64,000 nt of DNA, taken from assembly GCA_043228905.1 (NCBI GenBank), contig JBHGNT010000009.1, positions 8,370,001 through 8,434,000 of the forward strand, written 5' to 3'. Made by a program: the position numbers and the translations under genes. Positions 11,489 to 21,077 of the stretch are shown one piece after another; within the stretch, counting starts at the first letter, position 1, and each line of letters opens with the position of its first letter. The notes under the pieces are model-generated. The model was not told the DNA's origin. It saw only the letters and a list, made by a program, of their open reading frames with translations, and searched no databases. The stretch comes from Azolla caroliniana (lineage: Eukaryota > Polypodiophyta).

Positions 11489-12460
11489 CTTATCATACAT
11501 CAGAGATATTGCTCGAGGATCTGATTTACTCATTCCGTTTGACCATCTGTCTCAAGATGGAAGGCCGTCGAAAATTTTGTGGAAGTTCCAAGAGTCTGGA
11601 AGAGGCATTTCCAGAAATGAGATATAAATATTGGGGACCACGATAAGAAATAATGTCATCCGATAAATAGTGAAGGCGCACAATATTCGTTAACAATAGA
11701 TCTGCTATTTCCATCCCTGAAATTGCTTTAGAACATGGAATAAAATGTGCCATCTTTGTGAACCTATCAACCACCACCAATACTGAATTGAATCCCTCAA
11801 TGTCGGGAAGGTCGGTGATAAAATCCGTCGAGATGGAGGCCCATTGCCTATTTGGAATTGGCAAAGGTTAAAGTAGACCGTAGGGACGATGATGTACTGC
11901 TTTGGCACGGGCACATGTATCACATGTTTTCATGAATTTTTTAACAAGTTTCCAAGGTTGTGGCTACCAATAACTTCTAGAGATTAACTCTAAACTTTTT
12001 GCAACACCAAAATGTCCAGCTAGGACATCATCATGGCACTCCTTCATGATTCGGATACGATAAGGACCATGTGGGACATACATTAAGTTGTTCCGGAAAA
12101 GAAAACCATCCCGAAACATAAATTGTTCATGGATATTTTGTACCTCCCTCATGGTTGAGTTGTTGACTCGATTCTCCTTAATCTCTTTCGCAAATTTGTC
12201 GTTGGCAATATCTATTACTATTGTATTTAGTAATGATTCATCCACGCCCTTATAAGTTGCAAAGAGTTGCATCTGATGTGGTTGTAGGAGACAACGTGAT
12301 TGTTGATTGTAGATCGCATCTCCTGGCCAGATTTCGAATTCCGAACGCCGAGATAGGGCATCAGCTTTACCATGTTGGGCACCAGGACGCAAAACAATTT
12401 CAAAGTCATAATCAGCTAGCAAGGTCGACCATCGTGCTTGCCTCCAGTTCAAAATGCGAG
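11489..12460 (-). pseudogene. G1 RNase H end and integrase
   Basis: From 12460 the minus strand reads ILNWRQARWSTLLADYDFEI, then GKADALSRRSEFEI (end of RNase H). The HHCC zinc-binding region follows (CHDDVLAGHFGVAKSLELIS), then the integrase core (WASISTDFITDLPDIEGFNS, VVDRFTKMAHFIPC). The conserved QTDGQTE segment near 11550 is followed by TGA where Arg is expected. It is cut by copia B at 11488. Confidence 0.85.
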
Positions 12461-12471
12461 TGTCATGATAT

Positions 12472-12533
12472 GGCAAGACTCGAACCCATGACCTTAGGTT
12501 ATATGGGTCGAGCTTTTTACCATTAGACCATCT
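12472..12533 (-). promoter_or_regulatory. tRNA-like block in G2 5' LTR, antisense
   Basis: On the minus strand the block has an A-box-like TGGTCTAATGGT (12530-12519) and a B-box-like GGGTTCGAGTC (12487-12477). These are the two internal promoter elements of tRNA genes, at about the usual spacing. The cloverleaf is poor (weak T stem, no clear anticodon stem), so it is not a working tRNA gene, but it could bind TFIIIC. Confidence 0.65.
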
Positions 12534-12644
12534 ATTGTAATACATAGGATATTATTTTCATTTACATTTTATTATAGGAAATTAGTGTATATTCCAGATT
12601 TCTCTGGAACATTCTAGAAGCTTCAGGATTACTCCTGAAAACAC

Positions 12645-12650
12645 TATAAA
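12645..12650 (+). promoter_or_regulatory. G2 TATA box
   Basis: TATAAA followed by AGAGGGCAC. Transcription would be expected to start about 30 bases on, near 12675-12678. Confidence 0.6.
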
Positions 12651-12898
12651 AGAGGGCACTAGGCATTATGTTGAACCAAATTGGTTCAACGCCAGTCTTA
12701 AGCCTTTTAGCCACCATTGTATATTCTCTTCATATAATACATATTTTTCTTATCATCACTCTCTCTCGATCTCGATCTCTCTCTTTCTCTCCATCTTGCT
12801 CACTCCTTCCTTCTCTCGAAGAAGTTCTACACCTCTCATAGTACTAATCCTTCGTTTAGTACTAATTCCTTCTCTGTCTCAGTACTGTTCCTGATAGT

Positions 12899-12910
12899 TT
12901 GAACCAATTT
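12899..12910 (+). other. G2 primer site, probable self-priming type
   Basis: TTGAACCAATTT lies two bases after the LTR and is exactly complementary to AAATTGGTTCAA at 12678-12689, where the genomic RNA is expected to begin. No tRNA-type primer site is seen here. The layout matches the self-priming described for Tf1. Confidence 0.65.
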
Positions 12911-12969
12911 TCCTACCTTCTATCTCTCTCATTTCCTACTAATCTCTTATTCCTCGTTTCTTTCATCCC

Positions 12970-14121
12970 ATGGCCACTGTTAGTGCTGAAGAATATCAAT
13001 CTGTTTTCTCGGAATTTCAATGCTTGAAAGAGAAGTTCCATGCTTTGGAACAAGAAAACCAACGGTTGTTGGGGGATCTTTAGCAAATCTCCTTAGAAAA
13101 GCAGCAAACGCAACAACAACATGGGGAACTTACATTACGCGTGCAACAACTCGAAGCAACTATCGTAGCGATGCAACAACAAGGGCCCGGAACACAAGGG
13201 ATTCATAAAGAACCCAAGATTGGCCTTCCCACGAAGTTCGATGGAACGCGATCGCAGTTTAGAGGGTTCCTTAACCAGGTACGATTAGTTATCCAAATGC
13301 ATCCTTCCCAATATCCCACCGATGCATCACGAGTGGGTTTAGTAGGCACTTTGTTAAGTGGCTCAGCGTTGTCATGGTTCGCTCCACTATTAGAAAAGGA
13401 ATCTCCGTTAGTCAACAATTTTGAAGAGTTTCTAGGTGAGTTTAAAGCATGTTTCGGAGATACTGACAACATCAGGACCGCAATCAACAAAATTTGGCGA
13501 TTACGCCAAGGTGACCGTCCAGCCTCCGCATACGCTGCAGATTTTCGCCTACTCGCCGTCGATATCCCTTGGGATGATGAAGCGTTGATGGAGCAATTCC
13601 ATTATGGTTTACGCAACGACGTCAAGGATTTACTCTTGACATTCCCCGAAGAGCCAAAGTCCTTAACAGAAGCAATTAGTCGCGCGGTGAGATGTGACAA
13701 CCGCCTCTTTGAGCGACGTTCGGAAAGACAGCTACAGATGTCGAGGCCAAGATCAGAGCCCACCTACGCCTCAGTGGTAGCAAGACCTTTTCCGAGGGAG
13801 TCATATAATGCGCCTCCAGCAAATACTCCGACTCCGATGGAGATTGACACTACACGTCGTCAAGGGCCATTATCCGAAGAAGAAAAGCAATGACGCCGTA
13901 CAAATCGACTATGTCTTTACTGCGGTGGACAAGGACATATCGCAATAAATTGCCCCCATAGGCCAAGAAGACAGGTAAACCAAATAGTCGCTAGTTCTAA
14001 TTGTACTAAACGCGAGCCTATTTCAGTAGGGATATCTGATAGTCCTAATAGTACTAATAGCCCAGATCTAGCAAACAAATTTGATGTCCTTAGTCAGTTA
14101 GAACAAGAGTTAAACGACTAA
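12970..14121 (+). pseudogene. G2 gag (two nonsense changes)
   Basis: It starts at ATG 12970 (MATVSAEEYQSVFSEFQ) with an N-terminal coiled-coil. The capsid region has KFDGTRSQFRGFLNQVRLVI and GDRPASAYAADFRLL. A CCHC knuckle CLYCGGQGHIAINC lies near 13912-13955. It ends with TAA at 14119-14121. TAG at 13081-13083 fits CAG to TAG, and TGA at 13891-13893 fits CGA to TGA. Gag would be the capsid and nucleic-acid-binding protein. Pol lies in the -1 frame relative to it. Confidence 0.9.
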
Positions 14122-17100
14122 GTGCAACCAAAATAGGAGCCGTTTGGTTGGACAACCCTAGATCTGTGCAGCTCATTAGTGGTTCCATTCCGTCTAAGCA
14201 AGTTAGTGATGTGTTCGTAGCCCAAGTAATAGGTAGTACTAAAAGTACCCCTCCAGTACATGTCCTAGCACTCCTAGATTCCGGAGCTAACTCTTGCTTT
14301 ATGGATAAGAAATTTGCTCAAGCTCATAAGATATCCCTAAGAAAACTCCAGTGTCCATCCTCTGTAGTAGTCATTGATGGACGTCCCATTGCTTCCGGAA
14401 ATATCATAGAAGAGTCAGAGCCCATTAATATTGTCCTAGATAACTTAGCATGTGTAGTATCATTTAATATTATTAGTATCCCAGAACATCTTATAGTTTT
14501 AAGATTACCGTGGTTCGAGTTACATAATCCAGACATAGATTGGAGAACAAGAGAAATCCGATGTCGACAAACCCAAGGGACAACTCAGAAGATGGCAACC
14601 ATTTCGCTTCGTCAGTTGCGTAAAGAAGGGCACGAGGAGGAAATGTTCCTCTTTGCAATATCAGTAAACCCCTCCAGCACCACTAAAGAAGATTCCACCG
14701 TTCAACTTCCCGAGAAGTATCGTCATTACGCCGATGTGTTCGATAAAGTACAAGCCAACACACTTCCTCATCATCGACCGTACGATTGCCCCATCGATTT
14801 ACAACCGGGAAAAGAGCCGCCATGGGGAATGATCTACAATTTGTCACCAACCGAGCTGGAAGTCCTTCGGGCCTATATCGAGGAGAATTTGGAAAATGGT
14901 TTCATTCGACATTCGAAATCTCCAGCCGGCGCGCCCATTTTCTTCGTCAAGAAAAAAGATGGATCGCTTCGTCTCGTTGTAGATTATCGGGGCTTGAATA
15001 AGGTTACAATCAGGAATAGGTATGATCTTCCCCTTATCTCAAGTCTTTTAGAATGGATCAATGGTGCCAGGTTCTTCACGAAGATCGACTTACGGGGAGC
15101 ATATAACCTCGTACGGATCCGACCAGGAGACGAATGGAAGACCGCGTTTCGTACCAGATATGGGCACTTCGAGTATACGGTCATGCCGTTCGGCCTCACT
15201 AATGCGTCGACAGTCTTCCAACACATGGCTAATGATATATTCCGAGATCTATTGGATGATTGTTTGATCATCTATTTGGATGATCTACTGGTTTATTCAA
15301 AGACCCAAGAAGAACATGATTCTCATGTACTATTAGTACTAAAACGACTTCGAGAACATGTTCTGTATGCAAAGCTGGAAAAATGTAGTTTCGGGTGCAA
15401 CCAAGTGGAATTTCTCGGCTACATCATTTCGTCAGAAGGCATCTCCATGGACCCAGCTAAGGTCAAAATGGTGGTAGAATGGCAGACTCCACGTTCGGTG
15501 CGGGATGTGCAATGCTTCCTAGGCTTTGCCAATTTTTACCGGAAGTTCATACAAGATTACTCAAAGATCGTTCTACCTCTCACACAACTTACCAGGAAGG
15601 GACAACCGTTCATCTGGTTTGAAGAAATAGACATGGCTTTCGAGAGTCTTAAAAAGGCATTTACATCGACTCCAATTCTAGCTCATGTCGATCCGGAAAA
15701 AGCATTCATTATCGAAGCTGACGCATCGGATTTTGCATTGGGGAGCATTCTGTCACAACAGGGGAATGATGAGAAGCTACATCCTATGGCTTTTCACTCA
15801 CGCAAGTTTGACGCAATTCATGATAAGGAGCTATTGGCAATAGTGGATTCTTTTATGCAATGAAGGCATTTTCTGGAGGGATCCTCTCATCCAGTCACCG
15901 TATTTAGTGATCACAAGAATCTCTCCTACTTTCAGGATGCTCGTGTGTTGAATCGACGTCAAGCTCGGTGGGCCCACTTCCTCACGCGTTTCGACTTCAA
16001 AATTACATATCGTCCGGGGAAGCACCAAGGGAAGGCAGATGCATTAACACGACGTTCGTATCTAGCACCCCGTCCCGGCGAGCCAGCTTTCGATAACCAA
16101 AAACAAGTCATCTTGGGACCGGCACGACTACAAGCAACACAAATCTTTGACATGCCCATGGATTCCCGCGTTATCGATACCATACGTGAAGACTTGAAGA
16201 CAGATGCGTTCGCCCAAGCTATACTAGCACAAATTGATCCCTCTTGAGCGTCGTGTTCACAGTCGCAACCACCAGGTACGGACTATCGGCAATTCAAATA
16301 CCATGATGGATTACTCTTCTTTAAAGAACTTTTGTATGTTCCTAATGGTTCTTGCCGCCTTCGAGTAGTTCAAAACTGCCATGACACATACATAGCTGGG
16401 CATTTTGGTAGTACTAAAACATTACATTTAGTACAATGATCATTCTGGTGGCCCTGTATGCGACAATTTGTCGAGGATTTTGTTCGGACTTGTGATACAT
16501 GTTGTAGAGCGAAAATGCCAAGGCATCATCCATATGGTTTATTAGAACCATTACCAATTCCAAGCAAGTCGTGACAATCCATTGCTCTAGACTTCATCAT
16601 AAATCTTCCAGTCTCTAAGGGGTTCAATGCGATTCTAACGGTGGTCGATCGATACACGAAGATGGCTCATTTCTTGCCATGTACTAAGGAGATCTCCAGT
16701 GAGGACACTGCCGAAATTGTCATGCATGAAGTATGTCGGCATCATGGACTTCCTGATAGTATCATCAATGACCGTGGACCCCAGTTCGTGTCAAAATTCT
16801 GGGAGCACCTTTTTAACATGCTCAAGGTCTCTTGTAACCTCTCCTCCGGCTACCACCCACAAACCGACGGCCAAGCTGAACGAACAAATCAAACACTGGA
16901 GCAGTATCTGCGGTGCTTTCTCAGTTATCATCAGGACGACTGGGCAGATATTCTCCACTTCGCCGAATTTGCCTATAACAACTCTATCCACGCATCCACT
17001 AAAGTTACGCCATTTTATGCTTGTACTGGATGTCACCCCCGGTGGAGTGTACTTAAAACCCCAGAGGTGTCCACAAATCCGTGCGCGGAGGATCGTTTGG

Positions 17101-17687
17101 AACGGTTACGCAAGATACAAGCGGATTTATATACTCATCTTCAGCAAGCTCAACAAACACACAAGGTCTACGCGGATCGTCATCGACTTCCATCCAGTTT
17201 TAATATTGGAGATCGGGTGTGGCTGCTACGACGACACATCAAGACTACTCGCCCATGTGAGAAGTTGGATTATCGGCGATTAGGTCCTTTCCGTATTATT
17301 GGACAGATTAATGATGTCGCTTTTCGTCTCGATCTACCTCCTCAACTTCGGATACATCCGGTGTTTCATAGTTCTCTCCTTGAACCCTACCACGAGAGCA
17401 CCATCCCAGGATGTCTTATCCAACCTCCACCCCCGATCAACCTTGAAGATGGGCCGGAGTACGAGGTTGCCGCCATCCTTGATTCCAAGATTGTTCGCAA
17501 CAAGCTCTACTATCTAGTCGATTGGCTAGGCTATAGTCCCAGCAAACGTACTTGGGAACCGATCGAGAATATGACCAATGCTCGTGCTCTTCTTGAAGAC
17601 TTCCATTGTCAATATCCACACAAACCAGGTCCTCAATCCAAGACGACTCGTGACACTCGTCGTTTTAAAGGGAGGATAGTGTCATGA
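14121..17687 (+). pseudogene. G2 pol: protease, RT, RNase H, integrase, chromodomain
   Basis: One frame runs from about 14121 to the TGA at 17685-17687. The protease shows LALLDSGANSCFMD (DSG active site). RT shows [20 protein letters not shown] and the YLDD box (IIYLDDLLVYSK). RNase H shows FIIEADASDFALGSILSQ. Integrase shows the HHCC region, LTVVDRYTKMAHFLPC and GYHPQTDGQAERTNQTLEQ. The chromodomain is YEVAAILDSKIVRNKLYYLV and WLGYSPSKRTWEPIENM. Five in-frame TGA codons interrupt it (for example 15861-15863, where Trp is expected, and 16246-16248), each explained by one C-to-T or G-to-A change. The stop codon lies inside the first bases of the 3' LTR. Confidence 0.93.
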
Positions 17688-17977
17688 TATGGCAAGACTC
17701 GAACCCATGACCTTAGGTTATATGGGTCGAGCTCTTTACCATTAGACCATCTATTGTAATACGTAGGATATTATTTTCATTTACATTTTATTATAGGAAA
17801 TTAGTGTATATTCCAGATTTCTCTCGAACATTCTAGAAGCTTCAGGATTACTCCTGAAAACACTATAAAAGAGGGCACTAGGCATTATGTTGAACCAAAT
17901 TGGTTCAACGCCAGTCTTAAGACTTTTAGCCACCATTGTATATTCTCTTCATATAATACATATCTTTCTTATCATCA

Positions 17978-18027
<50 letters not shown>

Positions 18028-18129
18028 CTCGCTCACTCCTTCCTTCTCTCGAAGAAGTTCTGCACCTCTCATAGTACGAATCCTTCGTTTAGTACTAATT
18101 CCTTCTCTGTCTCAGTACTATTCCTGACA
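17680..18129 (+). repeat. G2 3' LTR
   Basis: Starts TGTCATGATATGG and ends CTGACA. It contains a pure TC microsatellite at about 17980-18023. Apart from that tract it is nearly identical to the 5' LTR, so the insertion is not old. Confidence 0.95.
17691..17752 (-). promoter_or_regulatory. tRNA-like block in G2 3' LTR, antisense
   Basis: Same block as in the 5' LTR. On the minus strand the A box TGGTCTAATGGT is at 17749-17738 and the B box GGGTTCGAGTC at 17706-17696. Confidence 0.65.
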
Positions 18130-18134
18130 GCGAG

Positions 18135-19647
18135 TAGTGGTGAAGTAGACAAGGTTCTTGTGATCGGCCACCACCTGGACACGGTGTTGGGCGCTCTCCA
18201 AGTAAGGACACCCTTCTTCAAAGGCGGCAATAATGGCAGAGAGTTCTTTGTCGTAAACTGGGTAGTTGATCTCAGGGGGTGTGAACTTCTGAGAATAAAA
18301 GGCAACAAGATGAAGGATCCCATTGTTATCTGATTGAGAGAGAATGGCACCAATGGCGAAGTCAGAGGCATCAATTTCGATCATAAATGGTTTGGTCAGA
18401 TCTAGGTGTAGATCTAGGTTTGGTCAGATCTAGGTGTCTCGAATGCCAGTTGGGTTGTAGGAGTCCAGCAAAAAGGAGAATCTTTCTGAGTGAGTGCTAT
18501 AAGGGGTTGCGCCAATGTAGAGAATCCTTGAATGAATTGACGATAGAAGTTGGCAAAACACAAAAATGATTGCATATCCTTGATCCTGGTGGGGACTTCC
18601 CACTCTTGAACCGTTGCGACTTTCTTCTTGTCCATAGTGAGACCATTAGATGAAATAACATACCCGAGGAATTCAATTGAGGTTCGATCAAACTCACACT
18701 TCTCAGGTTTTGCATAAAGTCCATGTTTCCGAAGTTTGGACAGGATAAGTTGGATGTGCTTGGTGTGCTCTATGTAGTCCTGTGAGAAGATAAGTATGTC
18801 GTCGAGATAGATGATCACAAATTGGTCCAAATATTCTCGGAAGATATCATTCATCATATGTTGAAAAATTGGATGAATGTTTGTGAGACCAAATGGCATT
18901 ACTGTGTATTCAAAATGCTTGTACCTTGTTCGAAATGTCGTTTTCCACTCATCTCCATGCTTGATACGCACCAAGTTGTAGGCACCTCTGAGATCGATTT
19001 TGGAGAATATACACCTAGCCCGAAGTCGGTTGAGGAGTTCGGGGATTAGAGGTAGTGGATAGCAGTTTCGAACAGTGACTCGATTGTGCCCGCGATAGTC
19101 GATACATAAGCGTAACGTTCCATATTTCTTTTTGACAAATAGGGTAGGATAGCCAACTAGAGATTTTGAGTGGCGAATAAATCCCTTTGTGAGATTCTCT
19201 TCAATATATATTTTGAGGGCCTTGAGTTCAGATTCAGATAACCCATAGACAGGGCAAAAAGGAGGACAAGCACGATCTTTCAAGTCAATTGGACAATCGT
19301 ATGGGCAATGTTCAAGCAGACGCTCAACTTTTTTCTTCTCAAATACATCAAAGAAGTCATTGTATTTTGATGGAAAAGAGCTAGTACATAGGGCAATGTC
19401 TGGAGTGGACATGACCGCCATGTCCTTAGAATTAGAAATGGATGCAATCAACACTATATCACTTACCCGAGCAAGGGTGGAAACTGTTTTTGAGGCCGAA
19501 GCAGGAGTAACTATCGATGTTGTTTCTATTGGAGTAACCGTTGACACGGTACTCGCGGAAGAGGAAATGGGAGAGACCGCTAACTTGGTCCTAACCGTAG
19601 CAGAAATGGGAGTTGCCTCCAAAACATGAGTGGGAGCAACCGTTGAC
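18135..19647 (-). pseudogene. G1 linker, RT and start of RNase H
   Basis: From 19647 the minus strand reads a repetitive Ala/Thr/Ser/Val linker. RT follows ([40 protein letters not shown], the YLDD box in [13 protein letters not shown], and EFLGYVISSNGLTMDKKKV). RNase H follows in a shifted frame (MIEIDASDFAIGAILSQSDN, then VYDKELSAIIAAFEEG). A short local duplication of 'ggtttggtcagatctaggtg' at about 18391-18437 breaks the frame between RT and RNase H. RNase H continues beyond G2 at 12460. Confidence 0.88.
19644..19647. repeat. Target-site duplication, left (TGAC)
   Basis: TGAC directly precedes the left terminal repeat and is matched by TGAC at 31537-31540. Confidence 0.9.
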
Positions 19648-19672
19648 GGGTGAAAGCATGCGAGTGGAAACA
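19648..19672 (+). repeat. Left terminal inverted repeat
   Basis: Starts GGGTGAAAGCATGCGAG and ends GTGGAAACA. It differs from the right copy only at position 5 (G here, A there). Palindrome-containing sequence (attagctatg, agctaattagctatg) follows at once. Confidence 0.93.
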
Positions 19673-20009
19673 ATTAGCTATGTCCTTGACATAGCTAATT
19701 AGCTATGCAAAAAGCTACCATTGATAAATAGTCATTTTAGTAAAAAGCCATCATTAATAAATTAAGTATGCAAAAAACTACCATTGAAAATACTAGAGTG
19801 TTTTAATTACATATGTAAATGAGTGCCATAAATGTGCAACATAAATTGATGTGTGCACCATAAATGTGTACCATAAATTATATATCGAATTCCTAGGTCC
19901 ATTATGCATGATCCTTTGCCACATCACGTAGGCCATCTCTAGTTGAGTACTGTGGGTTAGTTGCTACAGCCTACCACTGTTGCTAAACCCTATCGAGTCC
20001 ACCTGCCGC
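19673..20009. other. Left subterminal region of the DNA transposon
   Basis: It has no gene. It contains TAGCTAATTAGCTA-type palindromes at about 19671-19712, short repeats (aaaagctaccattgataaat, aaaaactaccattgaaaat) and 'accataaatgtgtaccataaatt' repeats near 19850-19880. Likely transposase contact sites (inference). Confidence 0.55.
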
Positions 20010-20860
20010 CACTCTACACTGAGGGGCTGCTACTGTGCGTTCCAAGCATCATCAAAGAGCTGCTCAATCTGACGGGGTTCTCTTCTCTGTGACACTCTAC
20101 ACTCAGGGGCCACTATTGTGCATTCCAAGCATCATCAAAGAGTTGTTCAATCTGACGGGGTTCTCTTCTCTGTGCCACTCTACACTCAGGGGCCATTACT
20201 GTGCGTTCCAAGCATCATCAAAGAGCTGTTCAATCTGAGGGGGTTCTCTTCTCTGTGCCACTCTACACTCAGGGGCCATTACTGTGCGTTCCAAGCATCA
20301 TCAAAGAGCTGTTCAATCTGAGGGGGTTCTCTTCTCTGTGCCACTCTACACTCAGGGGCCGCTGCTGTGCGTTCCAAGCATCATCAAAGAGTTGTTCAAT
20401 CTGACGGGGTTCTCTTCTCTTTGCCACTCTACACTCAGGGGTTGCTACTGTGCGTTCCAAGCATAATCGAAGAGCTATTCAATCTGACGGGGTTCTCTTC
20501 TCTTTTCCACTCTCACTCAGGGGCCGCTACTGTGCGTTTCAAGCATCATTGGTAACTGTTCAATCTGACGGGGTTCTCTTCTCTTTTCCACTCTCACTCA
20601 GGGGCCGCTACTGTGCGTTTCAAGCATCATTGGTAACTGTTCAATCTGACGGGGTTCTCTTCTCTATGCCACTCTATTCTCAAGTGCCTTCTATGTGCGT
20701 TTCAAGCATCATCGGTAACTGTTCAATCTGACGGGGTTCTCTCCTCCATTGCCATCATTCTATACTCAGTTGCCACTACTGTCCAGTCCCGGATTGCTTC
20801 CACATTTCGATTTGACGGAGTTCACTCATCCAACGGCAACATTCTACACTCAGTTGTTGC
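20010..20860 (+). repeat. 83-bp tandem repeat upstream of the transposase-like gene
   Basis: About eight good copies and two or three decayed ones. Each begins like CACTCTACACTCAGGGGC and contains GTTCCAAGCATCATCAAAGA and CTGACGGGGTTCTCTTCTCT. The early copies are 83 bp apart; later ones are a few bases shorter. Since 83 is not a multiple of 3, the overlapping open frames here are artefacts. The position suggests a promoter or leader array. Confidence 0.9.
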
Positions 20861-21077
20861 CATTGGTCGGTCTTGGATCGCCTCCTCAACTGTTGGATCC
20901 AACAGAGTGAAATCCTCTACTGTTCGGTCTTGGATTGCAATAACTTTTCTGTCTATTGATTATCTTGTGTATTGTTGTGTCTAATCTTGTGTATTGTGTG
21001 GAATATTTTTGTGTATTGTTGTTGCCCATAGCCATCTTTAATACTTGTTTTTTTTTCTGGAAATTTAGGGTTTTAAC

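Larger units (their letters stand above)
12461..12896 (+). repeat. G2 5' LTR
   Basis: It begins TGTCATGATATGG and ends CTGATA (the 3' copy ends CTGACA). A TATAAA box lies at 12645-12650. It is shorter than the 3' LTR (450 bp) mainly because the latter carries a longer TC microsatellite. Confidence 0.95.
12461..18129 (+). mobile_element. G2: full-length Ty3/gypsy chromovirus, plus strand
   Basis: A 5,669-bp element with both LTRs (12461-12896 and 17680-18129), gag, and pol with protease, RT, RNase H, integrase and chromodomain. It is flanked by the exact duplication GCGAG (12456-12460 and 18130-18134) inside G1 RNase H. The domain order and the gag type resemble the Tf1/sushi and Tcn1 groups of chromoviruses (inference from memory). 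A handful of nonsense changes inactivate it, but the frames are otherwise well kept. Confidence 0.95.

Noticed and set aside
12472-12533. A functional tRNA gene on the minus strand
   Set aside because: A and B boxes are present, but the stems do not form a good cloverleaf and the block lies inside an LTR in both copies. Kept only as a tRNA-like promoter block.
20035-20731. A series of overlapping 60-93-aa open frames with nearly the same sequence
   Set aside because: They follow the 83-bp tandem repeat, whose period is not a multiple of 3, so each copy opens a new frame. No sign of a real protein.
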